Assembly (NCBI GenBank): GCA_963797765.1
Contig: CAWCQU010000002.1
Coordinates: 186,001 to 250,000 of the forward strand
DNA: 64,000 bases
Origin: JBGPTK01 sp963797765
GTDB taxonomy: Bacteria > Acidobacteriota > Terriglobia > Acidiferrales > UBA7541
Direction: 5' to 3'
The position numbers and the translations under genes are program-made. Below, in pieces: positions 18,416 to 27,865 of this stretch. Below the pieces are notes generated by a model that saw only the letters and a program-made list of their open reading frames with translations, was not told where the DNA came from and did not search any database. Each line of letters starts with the position of its first letter. The stretch's first letter is position 1.

Positions 18416-20038
18416 TTGTTTTGTGCGCGAATCTTTGGCGTCTGCGTTCTGATTCTGGCAGCGGGCAGCAGCATCGCGCAGGAGCATCAGCATGCCGCGG
18501 CGGGCGAAAAGCTCGGTACAGTGCATTTTACAACCTCGTGCAACTCCGCGGCGCAGGAGCAATTCGATCGTGCGGTGGCGCTGCTGCATTCCTTCCAGTT
18601 CAGCCATGCAATTGATGGGTTCAATGCTGCGTTGGAATCCGATCCCTCATGCGCCATGGCGTACTGGGGGATTGCGCTAAGCCTCTGGAGCAATCCGTTT
18701 GCTACTGGGCTGAAGGCCGCGTCGCAACTGCAGGCCGGCCGGCAGGCCGTCGAACGCGGGTTGGCGGCCGGCGCCAAGACGGAAAGGGAGCGGGCATACA
18801 TCTCCGCAGTTTCGAAGCTATACGCGGATTTCGAGAAGACGCCACAGCAAGCCCGGTTGTTGGCATATCGCGATGCGATGTCCAAAGTGGCCGCCGATAA
18901 TCCGCAAGACCACGAGGCCTCGATCTTCTATGCGCTGGCGCTCGCCGAATCGGAGGAGCCCACGGACAAGACTTACGCCAGCCGGCTGAAGGCGGGCGCG
19001 ATTCTGGAAGCGCTGTTCGTCGAGGAGCCTGACCATCCCGGCCTCGCGCATTACATCATCCACACTTATGACGTGCCACCCCTGGCGCCACGGGCGCTGT
19101 TGGCGGCACAACGGTATTCCACAATCGCGCCCGATGCCCCGCACGCGCTCCACATGCCCTCGCACACCTTCACCCGCGTTGGCTATTGGCAGGATTCCAT
19201 CGATAGCAACCTGGCCGCCTCCGCCGCCGCGCGGCGCGAGGGTCAGACCTCGGAAGAATTGCACGCGCTCGATTACCAGGCTTACGCCTATCTGCAAACC
19301 GCGCAGGACGAAGCAGCGCGGCGGCTGGTGGAATCACTGCCTGAGATCGTGTCGCGATTCGACCCCCGGACGGTGATGAGCGGCGCGGCGCCACCTTCAG
19401 CAGGATACTTTGCGCTGGCGGCGATTCCGGCCCGCTACGCGCTCGAGCGCCAGGACTGGAAAGCGGCAGCACAACTCCACGTGCGCGAAACCTCGGTTCC
19501 GTACACCGAAGCAATCACCTACTTCGCTCGCGGTCTTGCTGCGGCGCATCTGGGAGATATTGCGAGTGCGCGAGCTTCGCGCGACGCGCTTGCAAGCATC
19601 CATGATCGGCTTACGAAATCGAATGAAGGCTACTGGGCGGAACAAGTTGAGGTTCAGCGACGCGGCGTCTCGGCCTGGATAGCGCTGGCCGAAGGACACA
19701 CAGACGACGCGCTGCGCGAGATGCAATCGGCGGCAGAGCTGGAAGACGGCACGGAAAAGAGCGCGGTGACTCCCGGGCCGCTGGCCCCTTCGCGGGAACT
19801 TCTGGGCGAGATGCTTCTGCAGTTGAATCGGCCCGCACAGGCGCTGGAGCAATTCGAAGCCACACTCAAACGAGAGCCGAACCGTTTTCGCGCGCTCTAC
19901 GGTGCGGCGCGCGCGGCACAACTTAACGGCGATCGCGAGGCCAGCCGCCGGTACTTCCGCGAGCTTCTGAAGGTGTGCGAGCACGCAGACAAGCCGGGCC
20001 GCAAGGAGTTAGCCGAAGCAATGAGGGGTAGTCAGTAG
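18416..20038 (+). CDS. Exported TPR-repeat protein
   Basis: 540 aa from a TTG at 18416, 5 nt after GGGAGGAG. Residues 1-22 form a signal peptide (FGVCVLILAAGSSIAQ), followed by a His-rich start (EHQHAAAGEKLGTVHF). TPR helix pairs run through much of the rest, for example DRAVALLHSFQFSHAIDGFNAAL, CAMAYWGIALSLWSNP, then ALEQFEATLKREPNRFRALYGAARAAQL near the C-terminus. The centre has conserved-looking HPGLAHYIIHTYD and PHALHMPSHTF segments with several His. This layout is common in Acidobacteriota and Bacteroidota exported proteins of unknown role. It has its own upstream spacer and is followed by a 578-bp gap. Confidence 0.7.
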   Translation: MFCARIFGVCVLILAAGSSIAQEHQHAAAGEKLGTVHFTTSCNSAAQEQFDRAVALLHSFQFSHAIDGFNAALESDPSCAMAYWGIALSLWSNPFATGLKAASQLQAGRQAVERGLAAGAKTERERAYISAVSKLYADFEKTPQQARLLAYRDAMSKVAADNPQDHEASIFYALALAESEEPTDKTYASRLKAGAILEALFVEEPDHPGLAHYIIHTYDVPPLAPRALLAAQRYSTIAPDAPHALHMPSHTFTRVGYWQDSIDSNLAASAAARREGQTSEELHALDYQAYAYLQTAQDEAARRLVESLPEIVSRFDPRTVMSGAAPPSAGYFALAAIPARYALERQDWKAAAQLHVRETSVPYTEAITYFARGLAAAHLGDIASARASRDALASIHDRLTKSNEGYWAEQVEVQRRGVSAWIALAEGHTDDALREMQSAAELEDGTEKSAVTPGPLAPSRELLGEMLLQLNRPAQALEQFEATLKREPNRFRALYGAARAAQLNGDREASRRYFRELLKVCEHADKPGRKELAEAMRGSQ

Positions 20039-20616
20039 TTAGGGTCAGCACTCAGCCGTGCGCAAGAGTAAGGCAAATGAAGCTCCCATCCCGAACGCGA
20101 TCACCTGAAAAGTAAAGTCGCACCGATGCTCTTGCCTCGCGGGTGAGCTGCACCTTCTGGCCGAAGACAATTCCTTATTGGATAAAAAATCAAAATACCT
20201 CTGCCCGGCACCCAAAGAGGCGTGCACCAGATTTATAGTTGGCAAGCCATAGATGTGGCTATCGCCAAGACCCTGACGATTATTCCCGAATGGGCAAACC
20301 GGAGGCTGAGGCTGTAGGGAGCGGCGGCGCTACGATGATCTTGCCGGACGAAACCGAAGCGGGCTCTGCGGGTACGCAACCATGCCAAGGGGTGATCCAT
20401 TGGGCTTATCAAGAAAATGAACCGAGCGCAGACGCCTGCTTATGTGCTCATCCCAGACTACCTCGGATCGGTAGACCCCGATGCCTCAAAAATCCCTGCC
20501 CGGAGGGCGGAACGCTCACTAGCAAAGAGAGCGCTCTTTGCATTTCAGGCTGAACCAACACAGTTTGCCAGGTTCCATCCGCGAAGACCAAATATTTTGC
20601 GCTCTGCCGCCGGCAA
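20039..20616. other. Intergenic region, no gene recognised
   Basis: This gap lies between the TPR gene and the convergent ADOP gene. Open frames are short and look like noise. One perfect 20-bp palindrome, GCAAAGAG-AGCG-CTCTTTGC, lies at 20522-20541, about 75 bp beyond the ADOP stop. It could end the ADOP transcript but has no T tract. Confidence 0.4.
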
Positions 20617-23076
20617 TCACTCGTAGCGCAGGGCCACCATGGGATCGACTCGCATGGCGCGGCGAGCCGGAACATAGCACGCCGTGAGCGCTACCAACGT
20701 GAGCAGCGCGGACACGGAAAAATAAGTGAGCGGGTCTGTGGCGCTGACCGCAAGAAAATTCCCCACCACTCGCGCTGCGGCGAAAGCCACCGCCAGTCCC
20801 AGCACCAGGCCGATACCCACTACCACCAATCCCTGGCGGAAAATCATTTTCAAAATGTCCACCGGCTGCGCACCCAACGCGATTCGGATTCCGATTTCGT
20901 GCGTGCGCTGGTTGGCCGCATAGGAAACCACGCCATACACGCCAACAATCGAGAGAACCAGCCCCAGCGTTCCCAGCGAAGCGGCCAGGATCGCGGCCAG
21001 TTGAAAAGTCAGCAGGCCGTTCAGTGTGTTCAGTGCGATGGACATCGTTTTCACGTCGAACAAGGGAAGATCGGGCGCGAGCGAATTGAGGACATGCTCG
21101 AGTGCCGGGATCATCGCTGACGGTGCTCCCGTGGTGCGAACTTGCAAAGTTTCCAACGAACTCGTCTTCGAGTGCTGCTCGAACGGCACGTAGAAAAACG
21201 TCTGAATGGTTCCCGTAGCGCCCTGGACGCGGGAATCCTTGCTGACTCCGACGATTTGAATGACGTGATTGGCATCTGCGCCCAGGCGGAACTGCTTTCC
21301 AATCGGATCCTGGTTGGGCCAGAAGCGCTTGGCCAGGGCCTCATTCACGATAGCGACGAAGGGCGCCTTCTCGTCATCGGCTTCCGTAAAGGAGCGGCCG
21401 CTCAGCAACGCGATCCTCATCGTCTTGAAATAATCAGGCGAAATGACGGCGTAAAGGGAGCCTGGCGCCGGTGGCCCTGCGGGAGTCTCTTGACCCTCGA
21501 TCACCAGCGCGTCCCCATTGTTGTAATAGCCCATGGGTACGGAATTCGCGAGGCTGGCCGATTCCACGCCGGGCAGCGCGCGAACGCGCTCCAGAAGGCT
21601 TTTGTAGAATGCGCGGGTTTGCGCGTCGGTGTAACCGATTTCGACGGGGTCCATGCTCACGTTGACGACGTGGCTTGGATCGAAGCCCAGATTTGTTTTC
21701 TGCGCGGCGCCTAGACTGCGCATGAAAAGCCCGGCAATGATCAGCAGCATCAAGGAGCCGCCGACCTGCGCGACGACGAGCGTGTTGCGTAAGCGTTGCT
21801 TGCTGCCTACGATGCCGCGGCCACCGCTATGCAAAACGCTGCTGAGATCCCCGCGCGAGGCGCGAATGGCCGGTACGATTCCGACGATCAATCCCGTCAG
21901 CAGCGCCGCTGAAAAAGCATACGCAAAGATGCGCCAGTCGAATCCGAAATCCAGCCGTATGGGAAGATCGGACTGAATATTCATTGATGCAAGTGCAGCG
22001 CTCCCCCACTCGCCCAGCAAAATTCCGGCAGCGCCGCCGGCCAGCGCCAGCAGCACGCTTTCCGTTAGCAACTGGCGGATCAAGCGAACGCGTCCCGCGC
22101 CCAGCGCTGCGCGAATGGCCATTTCCCGTTCACGCACCGTCGCTCGCACGAGCAAAATGTTGGCCACGTTGATGCATGCCAGCAAAAGCACCAGCGCCGC
22201 CAAGCCGAGGAAAAGTCCTGAAATCACCATCAAGGTATTTTTCGGATCAGGGGTTGGACGCGAGCGCACCTCCGGATAGACCTGCAGCGCCAGGTCTTTT
22301 TCATCCTTCGGATATTCCTGCGAGAGGCGCTGGCTCACTACCGCCAGCGTTGCTTGCGCCTGCGCCAGAGTTTTATCTGGCTGCAATCTGCCGAGAACAG
22401 CGAGATTCCGGTACGCGCGATTGGTGGCGAAGTCGCTGGGAGTACCTGCAATCCCCGCCATGCCGAGCGGCAAGTAGCCTTGCACATTCAGAATTGGGTA
22501 GACGCCATAAAATCCCTCGGGCGCCACTCCCACTACGGTCATGGGGTGTCCATCCACCGTAACTTTCCTTCCCACGATGCTGGAATCTCCGCCGAAGCGA
22601 GTCTTCCAGTAGGAGTAGCCGAGGACGATCACGGGATCGGCATCCAGTGTCTCGCCTTCCGACGGCAGGATCAGCCGTCCCGCAGCGGGCTTAATTCCCA
22701 GCGACGAGAAAAAATTGCCGGTGACGTAGTTGGTCATGATCCGGTCAGCTTGCCCGTCCACGTTCAGACCGTCCATTCCAAACTGGTAAGCAAAGAGTCC
22801 GGAAAAAACATCCGAGGTCTGCTTGCGAAAGTCGTGATATTCAGCAACGGAAAACTGGTTCTGCAGGGGACCGTTCTTCTGCTGGAAAGCGAGGACAGTG
22901 AGTTGCTGCGGATCTTTCACGGGCAACGGGCGGAGGAGGATGGAATCCACCATGCTGAAAATGGCCGTGTTTGCGCCGATGCCCAGCGCGAGAGTCAGGA
23001 TCGCAACGATTGCGAATCCCGGCGATTTTGCAAGCACTCTGAATCCGTAGCGCACATCTTGGACAAAGTTGTTCAT
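20617..23076 (-). CDS. ADOP-type ABC permease (no prefix domain)
   Basis: 819 aa, intact; start 23076 after GGGGGAGAAGG. The protein begins directly with the first membrane segment (VRYGFRVLAKSPGFAIVAILTLALGIGANTAIFS). It carries the MacB-like extracytoplasmic core, an FtsX block (NVANILLVRATVREREMAIRAALGAGRVRLIRQLL), then the second half with VGVYGVVSYAANQRTHEIGIRIALGAQ and ends MVALRYE. The internal duplication, the lack of a neighbouring ATPase and the shared C-terminus define the ADOP family. The role is unknown; macrolide or lipoprotein export is only suggested by MacB likeness. It is the only minus-strand member here and is monocistronic. Confidence 0.92.
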   Translation of the reverse strand: MNNFVQDVRYGFRVLAKSPGFAIVAILTLALGIGANTAIFSMVDSILLRPLPVKDPQQLTVLAFQQKNGPLQNQFSVAEYHDFRKQTSDVFSGLFAYQFGMDGLNVDGQADRIMTNYVTGNFFSSLGIKPAAGRLILPSEGETLDADPVIVLGYSYWKTRFGGDSSIVGRKVTVDGHPMTVVGVAPEGFYGVYPILNVQGYLPLGMAGIAGTPSDFATNRAYRNLAVLGRLQPDKTLAQAQATLAVVSQRLSQEYPKDEKDLALQVYPEVRSRPTPDPKNTLMVISGLFLGLAALVLLLACINVANILLVRATVREREMAIRAALGAGRVRLIRQLLTESVLLALAGGAAGILLGEWGSAALASMNIQSDLPIRLDFGFDWRIFAYAFSAALLTGLIVGIVPAIRASRGDLSSVLHSGGRGIVGSKQRLRNTLVVAQVGGSLMLLIIAGLFMRSLGAAQKTNLGFDPSHVVNVSMDPVEIGYTDAQTRAFYKSLLERVRALPGVESASLANSVPMGYYNNGDALVIEGQETPAGPPAPGSLYAVISPDYFKTMRIALLSGRSFTEADDEKAPFVAIVNEALAKRFWPNQDPIGKQFRLGADANHVIQIVGVSKDSRVQGATGTIQTFFYVPFEQHSKTSSLETLQVRTTGAPSAMIPALEHVLNSLAPDLPLFDVKTMSIALNTLNGLLTFQLAAILAASLGTLGLVLSIVGVYGVVSYAANQRTHEIGIRIALGAQPVDILKMIFRQGLVVVGIGLVLGLAVAFAAARVVGNFLAVSATDPLTYFSVSALLTLVALTACYVPARRAMRVDPMVALRYE

Positions 23077-23505
23077 CCTTCTCCCCCTGATTTCTATGAA
23101 ATCCTATATCGCAATCCGCTATCCACACAATGGGAACCCGTAGGTGCATGTAAACAGGACTGTTAAACCGAAGTGCGTAGAGTGCGGCCTAGTTCGACTG
23201 TCCGATAATGGGACGATTTCTTCGGAAGCGGACATTCGCGGCGATCGCCCTTCCTCGTCCAAAGCACTATCGCCGGTTCGCTGAGTGCTCGCCGCGTCAG
23301 CCTGCTGCCAACCGGTTGGCCGGCGCGGGGGAGACGAATTGGCCTGGGGACCGGGAAGGCTGGGTTGCTGCCTCCGAAATCGCCCGAGGCACCCATTCGG
23401 AGCAGAAATCGGGGATCGCGTATGGCTACGGGTGGATTTACGTGTGGATTTCGATCGGGTTACGCTCGGCCATTTCTCGGTCAATATTCGAGCTAGAATA
23501 GTCAA
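23077..23505. other. Divergent intergenic region
   Basis: This 429-bp spacer lies between the ADOP start (minus) and the dGTPase-like start (plus). No gene or strong repeat is seen. A TAGAAT at about 23493 could be the -10 of the plus-strand gene, without a good -35. Confidence 0.35.
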
Positions 23506-24645
23506 ATGCCCCTGGCTCCTTTCGCAATGGATGTGCGTTTCACGCGCGGGCGACGATATTCGGAGCCGCCGCATCCTTATCGAAACGATTATGCGCGCGA
23601 CCGCGACCGCGTGATTCATGCGCGCGCGTTTCGCCGGCTGGAAGCAAAGACGCAGGTTTTCACCACGCGCTATTCGGATCATTTCCGCAACCGGCTGACG
23701 CATACGATTGAAGTGGCGCAAATCGCGCGAACGGTTGCCGGCGCATTAAACTTGAATACGGATTTGGCGGAAGCGCTCGCGTTGGTGCACGACATCGGGC
23801 ATCCGCCGTTTGGCCACGCGGGCGAACGGAAACTCGACGAACGGATGCGCGAGCACGGCGATCGCTTCGATCACAATTTGCAGGCCTTGCACATCGTCGA
23901 AAAATTCGAGCAGCGGTATCTGGAATTTCCGGGCTTGAATCTTACGTTTGAAGTGCGCGAGGGGATCATCAAGCACTCGCGTGATTATTCGCAGGGCGAG
24001 CATTTTGAATTGTCCGAATACCTGCTGGACCAGTATCCGCCGCTGGAATCGCAACTGATCGATTTGGTGGACGAAATCGCCTACAACACGGCCGATCTTG
24101 ACGATGGGTTCGAAGCGCATCTGCTCGATCTCGTTCAGCTTCTTGATTCCGTGCCGCTGTTTGCCGATTCGTATTCCAGCGTGGAACGCCACTATCCGCA
24201 AGGCCGCGCGAAGCTGAAATTGAACGAGGCCAATATGCGCATCCTCGACCGCCTGGCCAGCGACCTGATCGAAAACACGCTGCAACAAATCGCGGCCAGC
24301 GGCGCGCGCAGCGTGGAGGATGTGCGGAGATGTCCGAACCGCCTGGCAGGCTTTTCAGAAAGTATCGCGCGCGCCAACTTAACGATGAAACAGTTCCTGC
24401 AGGCGCGGCTTTACGAGAATCCGGCGATTGTGGCGGAACGCCAGCGTTCGGTGGAAGCGCTGGACGAATTGTTTTCTTATTTTTTGGCGCATCCGGAAAA
24501 GATGCCTCCGTCCTATGCCGAACAAGCTCGGCAGGAGCCGCCGCATCGCGTGGTCTGCGATTACATCGCGGGGATGACCGATCATTTTCTGCTGCGCCAG
24601 CACGCCGACTTTATCGGCGCTTCCGCCCCTCACCTGGCGGATTGA
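23506..24645 (+). CDS. dgt: dGTP triphosphohydrolase-like HD-domain protein
   Basis: 379 aa. The HD-domain metal ligands are visible: RLTHTIEVAQ (His66), LVHDIGHPPFGHAGE (HD at 95-96) and LIDLVDEIAYNTADLDDG. The RAFRRLEAKTQVF start and KHSRDYS are typical of the deoxyguanosinetriphosphate triphosphohydrolase-like family (type 2, about 380 aa). It hydrolyses dNTPs to nucleoside and triphosphate and limits dNTP pools. The start could also be the ATG at 23527; neither has a clear ribosome site. It is a single gene, followed 128 bp later by an exported NTF2-like protein. Confidence 0.9.
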   Translation: MPLAPFAMDVRFTRGRRYSEPPHPYRNDYARDRDRVIHARAFRRLEAKTQVFTTRYSDHFRNRLTHTIEVAQIARTVAGALNLNTDLAEALALVHDIGHPPFGHAGERKLDERMREHGDRFDHNLQALHIVEKFEQRYLEFPGLNLTFEVREGIIKHSRDYSQGEHFELSEYLLDQYPPLESQLIDLVDEIAYNTADLDDGFEAHLLDLVQLLDSVPLFADSYSSVERHYPQGRAKLKLNEANMRILDRLASDLIENTLQQIAASGARSVEDVRRCPNRLAGFSESIARANLTMKQFLQARLYENPAIVAERQRSVEALDELFSYFLAHPEKMPPSYAEQARQEPPHRVVCDYIAGMTDHFLLRQHADFIGASAPHLAD

Positions 24646-24773
24646 CGGGCCACCGGGGAGAACGGCGAATTCTTTCTCTCTATGCCAAGCAACCAATCCT
24701 GGCTCTTCCGCCTCGATCACAAGCAGCACCAAAGCAAAAACCAACACAGTAAAATTTTCCGGAGGCTGAGACG

Positions 24774-25262
24774 ATGAAACGGTTGCTGACGATTGCGGCA
24801 GTATTGCTCCTATTTTCCGCGGCGGTCCACGCGAAATCCCCCAAGAACAATCCAAGTGGCACCGATGCTTTGCTTAAGGCTGATACCGATTTCGCCACGG
24901 CCACCGCCGAAAAGGGACTCGAAGGTTTCGGATCATTTCTCGCGGATGACGCAGCTACTCTGCGCGCGGATAAGCCGGTGATTTCCGGAAAGGACGCCTT
25001 CCTTGCCTCGTGGACTTCGCTGTTAAATAATCACGCGCTCTCGATCAAATGGAAGCCGATGACCGCGTCGATTTCTTCCGGAGGCGATTTAGGCTACACG
25101 GTGGGCGCGTTCGAAATCACGCGCACCACGGAGAATGGCAAGCAAGTGGCCGCCACCGGAAAATATGTGACCATCTGGCGGAAGCAGCACGATGGCTCCT
25201 GGAAAGTTGTTTTTGATACCGGCGTGACGGATACTCCTCCGGAAGCTCCCAAGGCGAATTAG
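24774..25262 (+). CDS. Exported NTF2-like (DUF4440/SnoaL-type) protein
   Basis: 162 aa, ATG at 24774 with CCGGAGG upstream. The signal peptide ends near AAVHA (residue 20). The rest is one cone-shaped NTF2-like domain: LKADTDFATATAEKGLEGFGSFLADDAATL, SGKDAFLASW, LGYTVGAFEITR and WRKQHDGSWKVVFDTG. This is the pattern of the DUF4440/SnoaL-like group, whose members bind or isomerise small hydrophobic molecules. Without known catalytic residues the role stays open. The cupin gene starts 69 bp downstream in the same direction. Confidence 0.78.
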   Translation: MKRLLTIAAVLLLFSAAVHAKSPKNNPSGTDALLKADTDFATATAEKGLEGFGSFLADDAATLRADKPVISGKDAFLASWTSLLNNHALSIKWKPMTASISSGGDLGYTVGAFEITRTTENGKQVAATGKYVTIWRKQHDGSWKVVFDTGVTDTPPEAPKAN

Positions 25263-25331
25263 GCAAAGCAAATTCGATGGAAGACCAGGAGCGGGACCGC
25301 CAGACCGGCAGCCGGCGCAAAGGAGGTGCCT

Positions 25332-25712
25332 TTGAGCAGCAACTTCCCCAAAGAGGGCCAGAAAACGTGGCCGTGGCCGGATTCGCTTGACGCTCTAATC
25401 GCAGCGCCTGATCACCACGATCTGCTTCTCGAGAACGAGCGCGTGCGAGTTCTGCGCGTGCACATTGCGCCTGGGCAGTTGGTGCCGGTGCACACGCACC
25501 GCTGGCCCAGCGTCATGCATGTCCTCAGTGCGAGCGATTTCGTCCGCCGCGATGAAGAAGGGAATCTGCTACTGGATACTCGCAACGTAAGATCCTCCGT
25601 CCCGGCGCCGACGTTGGTCTGGTCGGAGCCCTTGCCGCCGCACTCGGTTGAAAATGTCGGAAACTCCCCGATCGAACTTCTGAGCGTGGAATTGAAGGGT
25701 GGAATGTTGTGA
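25332..25712 (+). CDS. Cupin-domain protein
   Basis: 126 aa from the TTG at 25332, which follows AAAGGAGG by 5 nt; an in-frame GTG at 25326 overlaps that ribosome site and is less likely. The single cupin fold shows motif 1, VHIAPGQLVPVHTHRWPSVMHV, with the metal-binding HxH and a late His (VMH). Motif 2 is PPHSVENVGNSPIELLSVEL. It is cytoplasmic. Small cupins act as metal-dependent dioxygenases, isomerases or sensors, and the substrate is unknown. Confidence 0.8.
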   Translation: MSSNFPKEGQKTWPWPDSLDALIAAPDHHDLLLENERVRVLRVHIAPGQLVPVHTHRWPSVMHVLSASDFVRRDEEGNLLLDTRNVRSSVPAPTLVWSEPLPPHSVENVGNSPIELLSVELKGGML

Positions 25713-25815
25713 ACGCGTCGTAAACCATTCTGAAACAGAATCTTGGCTGCCTCTGAGTACCAGGACTGGGCGTTGACCAATTGGTTCCCCGAGTGCAAGA
25801 CCGACCGGGGTCAAC

Positions 25816-25843
25816 TTGACAATCCGAGGTTGCGAAATATAAT
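25816..25843 (+). promoter_or_regulatory. Consensus sigma-70 promoter of the yceD-rpmF-plsX-fab operon
   Basis: TTGACA at 25816-25821 and TATAAT at 25838-25843, both perfect, spacer 16 bp. Transcription would start near 25850, giving a short leader before the yceD ATG at 25873. It is the strongest promoter match in the window and fits a ribosome/lipid operon. Confidence 0.8.
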
Positions 25844-25872
25844 GAACACTCGTCCTCCATTCGGGGAATTCG

Positions 25873-26406
25873 ATGTTCATCGATGTAAATGAATTAGCAG
25901 TTCGAAAGATTCGCATCCGGAAGAGTTATGTTCCGGGCACGCTCGATTTCCACTCGGGCGAATTCCGCCAGGTGGACCCGCTGGAAGTGCAGGCGACCGC
26001 CGAGTTGATCGAGGGGCAGATTCGTATTGCCGGTAACCTACACACACGATTGGAGTTAGTGTGTGCTCGTTGCCTGGAAATGGTGACCGAGGAAGTTGGC
26101 AGGGATTTCGATCTTTTCTACCGGCCGATGACCAGCATGGCCCGGGATGAAGAGTTCAAATTGGACCTGGACGACACGGAAATCGCGTTCTTCGAGGGCG
26201 ATGGCTTGTTCCTCGCGGACATTCTGGCCGAGCAGGTGCTTCTGGCGCTGCCGATGAAGGTGATCTGCCGAGGAGATTGCCGAGGTCTTTGTCCGCATTG
26301 CGGAGCGAATCTGAACCACGAAGAGTGCCGCTGCGAAACCCACGCCAGCGATCCCCGGATGGCACCTCTGGCTCGTCTGAAGCAGGACTGGTTTAAAAAA
26401 CAATAG
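25873..26406 (+). CDS. yceD: YceD family protein (DUF177)
   Basis: 177 aa, ATG at 25873. The DUF177 pattern is clear: RKSYVPGTLDFHSGEFRQVDPLEVQATAEL, LVCARCLEMVTEEVGRDFDLFYRP and the Cys-rich end CRGDCRGLCPHCGANLNHEEC, which may bind Zn. YceD is encoded next to L32 in most bacteria and has been linked to 23S rRNA accumulation. Here rpmF follows by 66 bp, then plsX, the classic order. It is the first gene after the consensus promoter at 25816-25843. Confidence 0.92.
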   Translation: MFIDVNELAVRKIRIRKSYVPGTLDFHSGEFRQVDPLEVQATAELIEGQIRIAGNLHTRLELVCARCLEMVTEEVGRDFDLFYRPMTSMARDEEFKLDLDDTEIAFFEGDGLFLADILAEQVLLALPMKVICRGDCRGLCPHCGANLNHEECRCETHASDPRMAPLARLKQDWFKKQ

Positions 26407-26472
26407 CCAAACGAAGTGAAAAAAAGCGAAAATGACTTGGCAATATTGCAGGTCCGTTAGCGAGGAGCTTCA

Positions 26473-26652
26473 ATGCCTAACCCAAAACGACGTCATTCGC
26501 ACGCCCGTAAGAACAAACGGCGTGCCCACGATCATTTGACGGCGCCGTCTACTTCCGAATGTCCGAATTGCCATGAGCGGAAGCTGCCCCACCGAGCCTG
26601 TCCCCATTGCGGCCACTACCAGGGACGCGAAGTGATTGACACATCCGCTTGA
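26473..26652 (+). CDS. rpmF: 50S ribosomal protein L32
   Basis: 59 aa, ATG at 26473 after GAGGAG. The sequence starts MPNPKRRHSHARKNKRRAHD, the L32 signature. It keeps the zinc ribbon with four Cys: CPNC and, 11 residues on, CPHC (CPNCHERKLPHRACPHCG). So this is the zinc-binding form rather than the Zn-free paralogue some bacteria switch to in zinc starvation. It lies between yceD and plsX and ends with YQGREVIDTSA. Confidence 0.96.
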   Translation: MPNPKRRHSHARKNKRRAHDHLTAPSTSECPNCHERKLPHRACPHCGHYQGREVIDTSA

Positions 26653-26696
26653 TCGTCCTAAGTTCTCCGAGACATACCTTCCTTAGCAGGTGCTGA

Positions 26697-27710
26697 ATGA
26701 CCACCGTCGCCTTGGACGCCATGGGTGGGGACCATGCGCCCCGTGCCGAAATCGAGGGAGCGATTCTGGCCGCACGCGAGCTAGGAGTGCGCGTACTGCT
26801 GGTAGGGATCGAGGAAACGGTAAAGCGCGAACTGGCCAAGCATCGAACGCGCGGCCTTTCGATTGAAGTGGTGCCGGCGAGCGAAGTGATCACGATGCGC
26901 GATTCGCCTTCGATGGCATTTCGCAAGAAGCGCGACAGCTCCGTGCACGTAGCGGCGAAACTGGTTCGCAGCGGCCAGGCGGACGCCATGGTAAGCGCCG
27001 GAAATACCGGCGCGGTGATGGCGACGGCGCGATTTATTTTGGGCACGTTGCCATCGGTGGACCGGCCCGCGCTGGCAGCGCCTTTTCCCACGTCGCGCGG
27101 CAGCGTTTCGGTGATTCTGGATGTGGGCGCGAATGTGGATTCGAAGGCCACGCAGATCGAACAATTCGCGGTGATGGGCGAAATTTATTACCGCACAATT
27201 TTCGGCACGCGCCGACCGCGAGTGGCGCTTCTTTCGATCGGCGAAGAAGAAATGAAGGGAAATGAGCTGACGCGCGAGGCGCACAACCTGCTGAAGCAGA
27301 CGAATTTGAATTTTACCGGCAACGTGGAAGGCCGCGACGTTTTTGCGGGAGATGTGGACGTGATCGTGTGCGACGGATTTATCGGCAACATCGCGCTGAA
27401 AATCAGCGAAGGATTAGTGGAGCATATTGGCGGGATGCTGAAGAAGGCGCTGAAAAGCACGCTCAGCTCGCAAATGGGTTACGTGCTGGCGCGCAGCGCA
27501 TTGCAGGATTTGAAAAAGAAAATCGATTACTCGGAGCAGGGCGGAGCGCCGCTGTTGGGGTTACGCGGCATCTGCGTGATTGGCCACGGCCGGTCGAATG
27601 CGAACGCCGTGAAAAATGCGATTCGCATCGCGGCGGAACTGCACCGTTCCAAGGCCAACGACCGGATCGATCAGGAACTTTCCGCGATTGCCGCACTGGC
27701 GCGGGGCTAG
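26697..27710 (+). CDS. plsX: Phosphate acyltransferase PlsX
   Basis: 337 aa, ATG at 26697. The start VALDAMGGDHAP, then MRDSPSMAFRKK, AMVSAGNTGAVMA, ILDVGANVDSK and VVCDGFIGN-like VIVCDGFIGNIALK are all PlsX marks. It makes acyl-phosphate from acyl-ACP for phosphatidic-acid synthesis and acts at the inner face of the membrane. It is the third gene of the operon yceD-rpmF-plsX-fabD-fabG. fabH, which often follows plsX, is absent here; a 155-bp gap leads straight to fabD. Confidence 0.97.
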   Translation: MTTVALDAMGGDHAPRAEIEGAILAARELGVRVLLVGIEETVKRELAKHRTRGLSIEVVPASEVITMRDSPSMAFRKKRDSSVHVAAKLVRSGQADAMVSAGNTGAVMATARFILGTLPSVDRPALAAPFPTSRGSVSVILDVGANVDSKATQIEQFAVMGEIYYRTIFGTRRPRVALLSIGEEEMKGNELTREAHNLLKQTNLNFTGNVEGRDVFAGDVDVIVCDGFIGNIALKISEGLVEHIGGMLKKALKSTLSSQMGYVLARSALQDLKKKIDYSEQGGAPLLGLRGICVIGHGRSNANAVKNAIRIAAELHRSKANDRIDQELSAIAALARG

Positions 27711-27865
27711 AAACTTGCCAGAGAACCCGGTACAGTGGCATTCTGCTGAGCGCATTCGGTGACGAAGAACCGGTTCACCTCTCTGCTTTCATGCGGGAGA
27801 GATTCTTCGCCTGGCTCCCAATAACAAAGAAAGGCGAATCTTCAAGAAACAATTAGGCGAAATCA

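Noticed and set aside
20239..20553. 104-codon open frame in the gap after the TPR gene
   Set aside because: No ribosome site, no known motif, odd composition (Cys/Pro/Gly rich); treated as noise.
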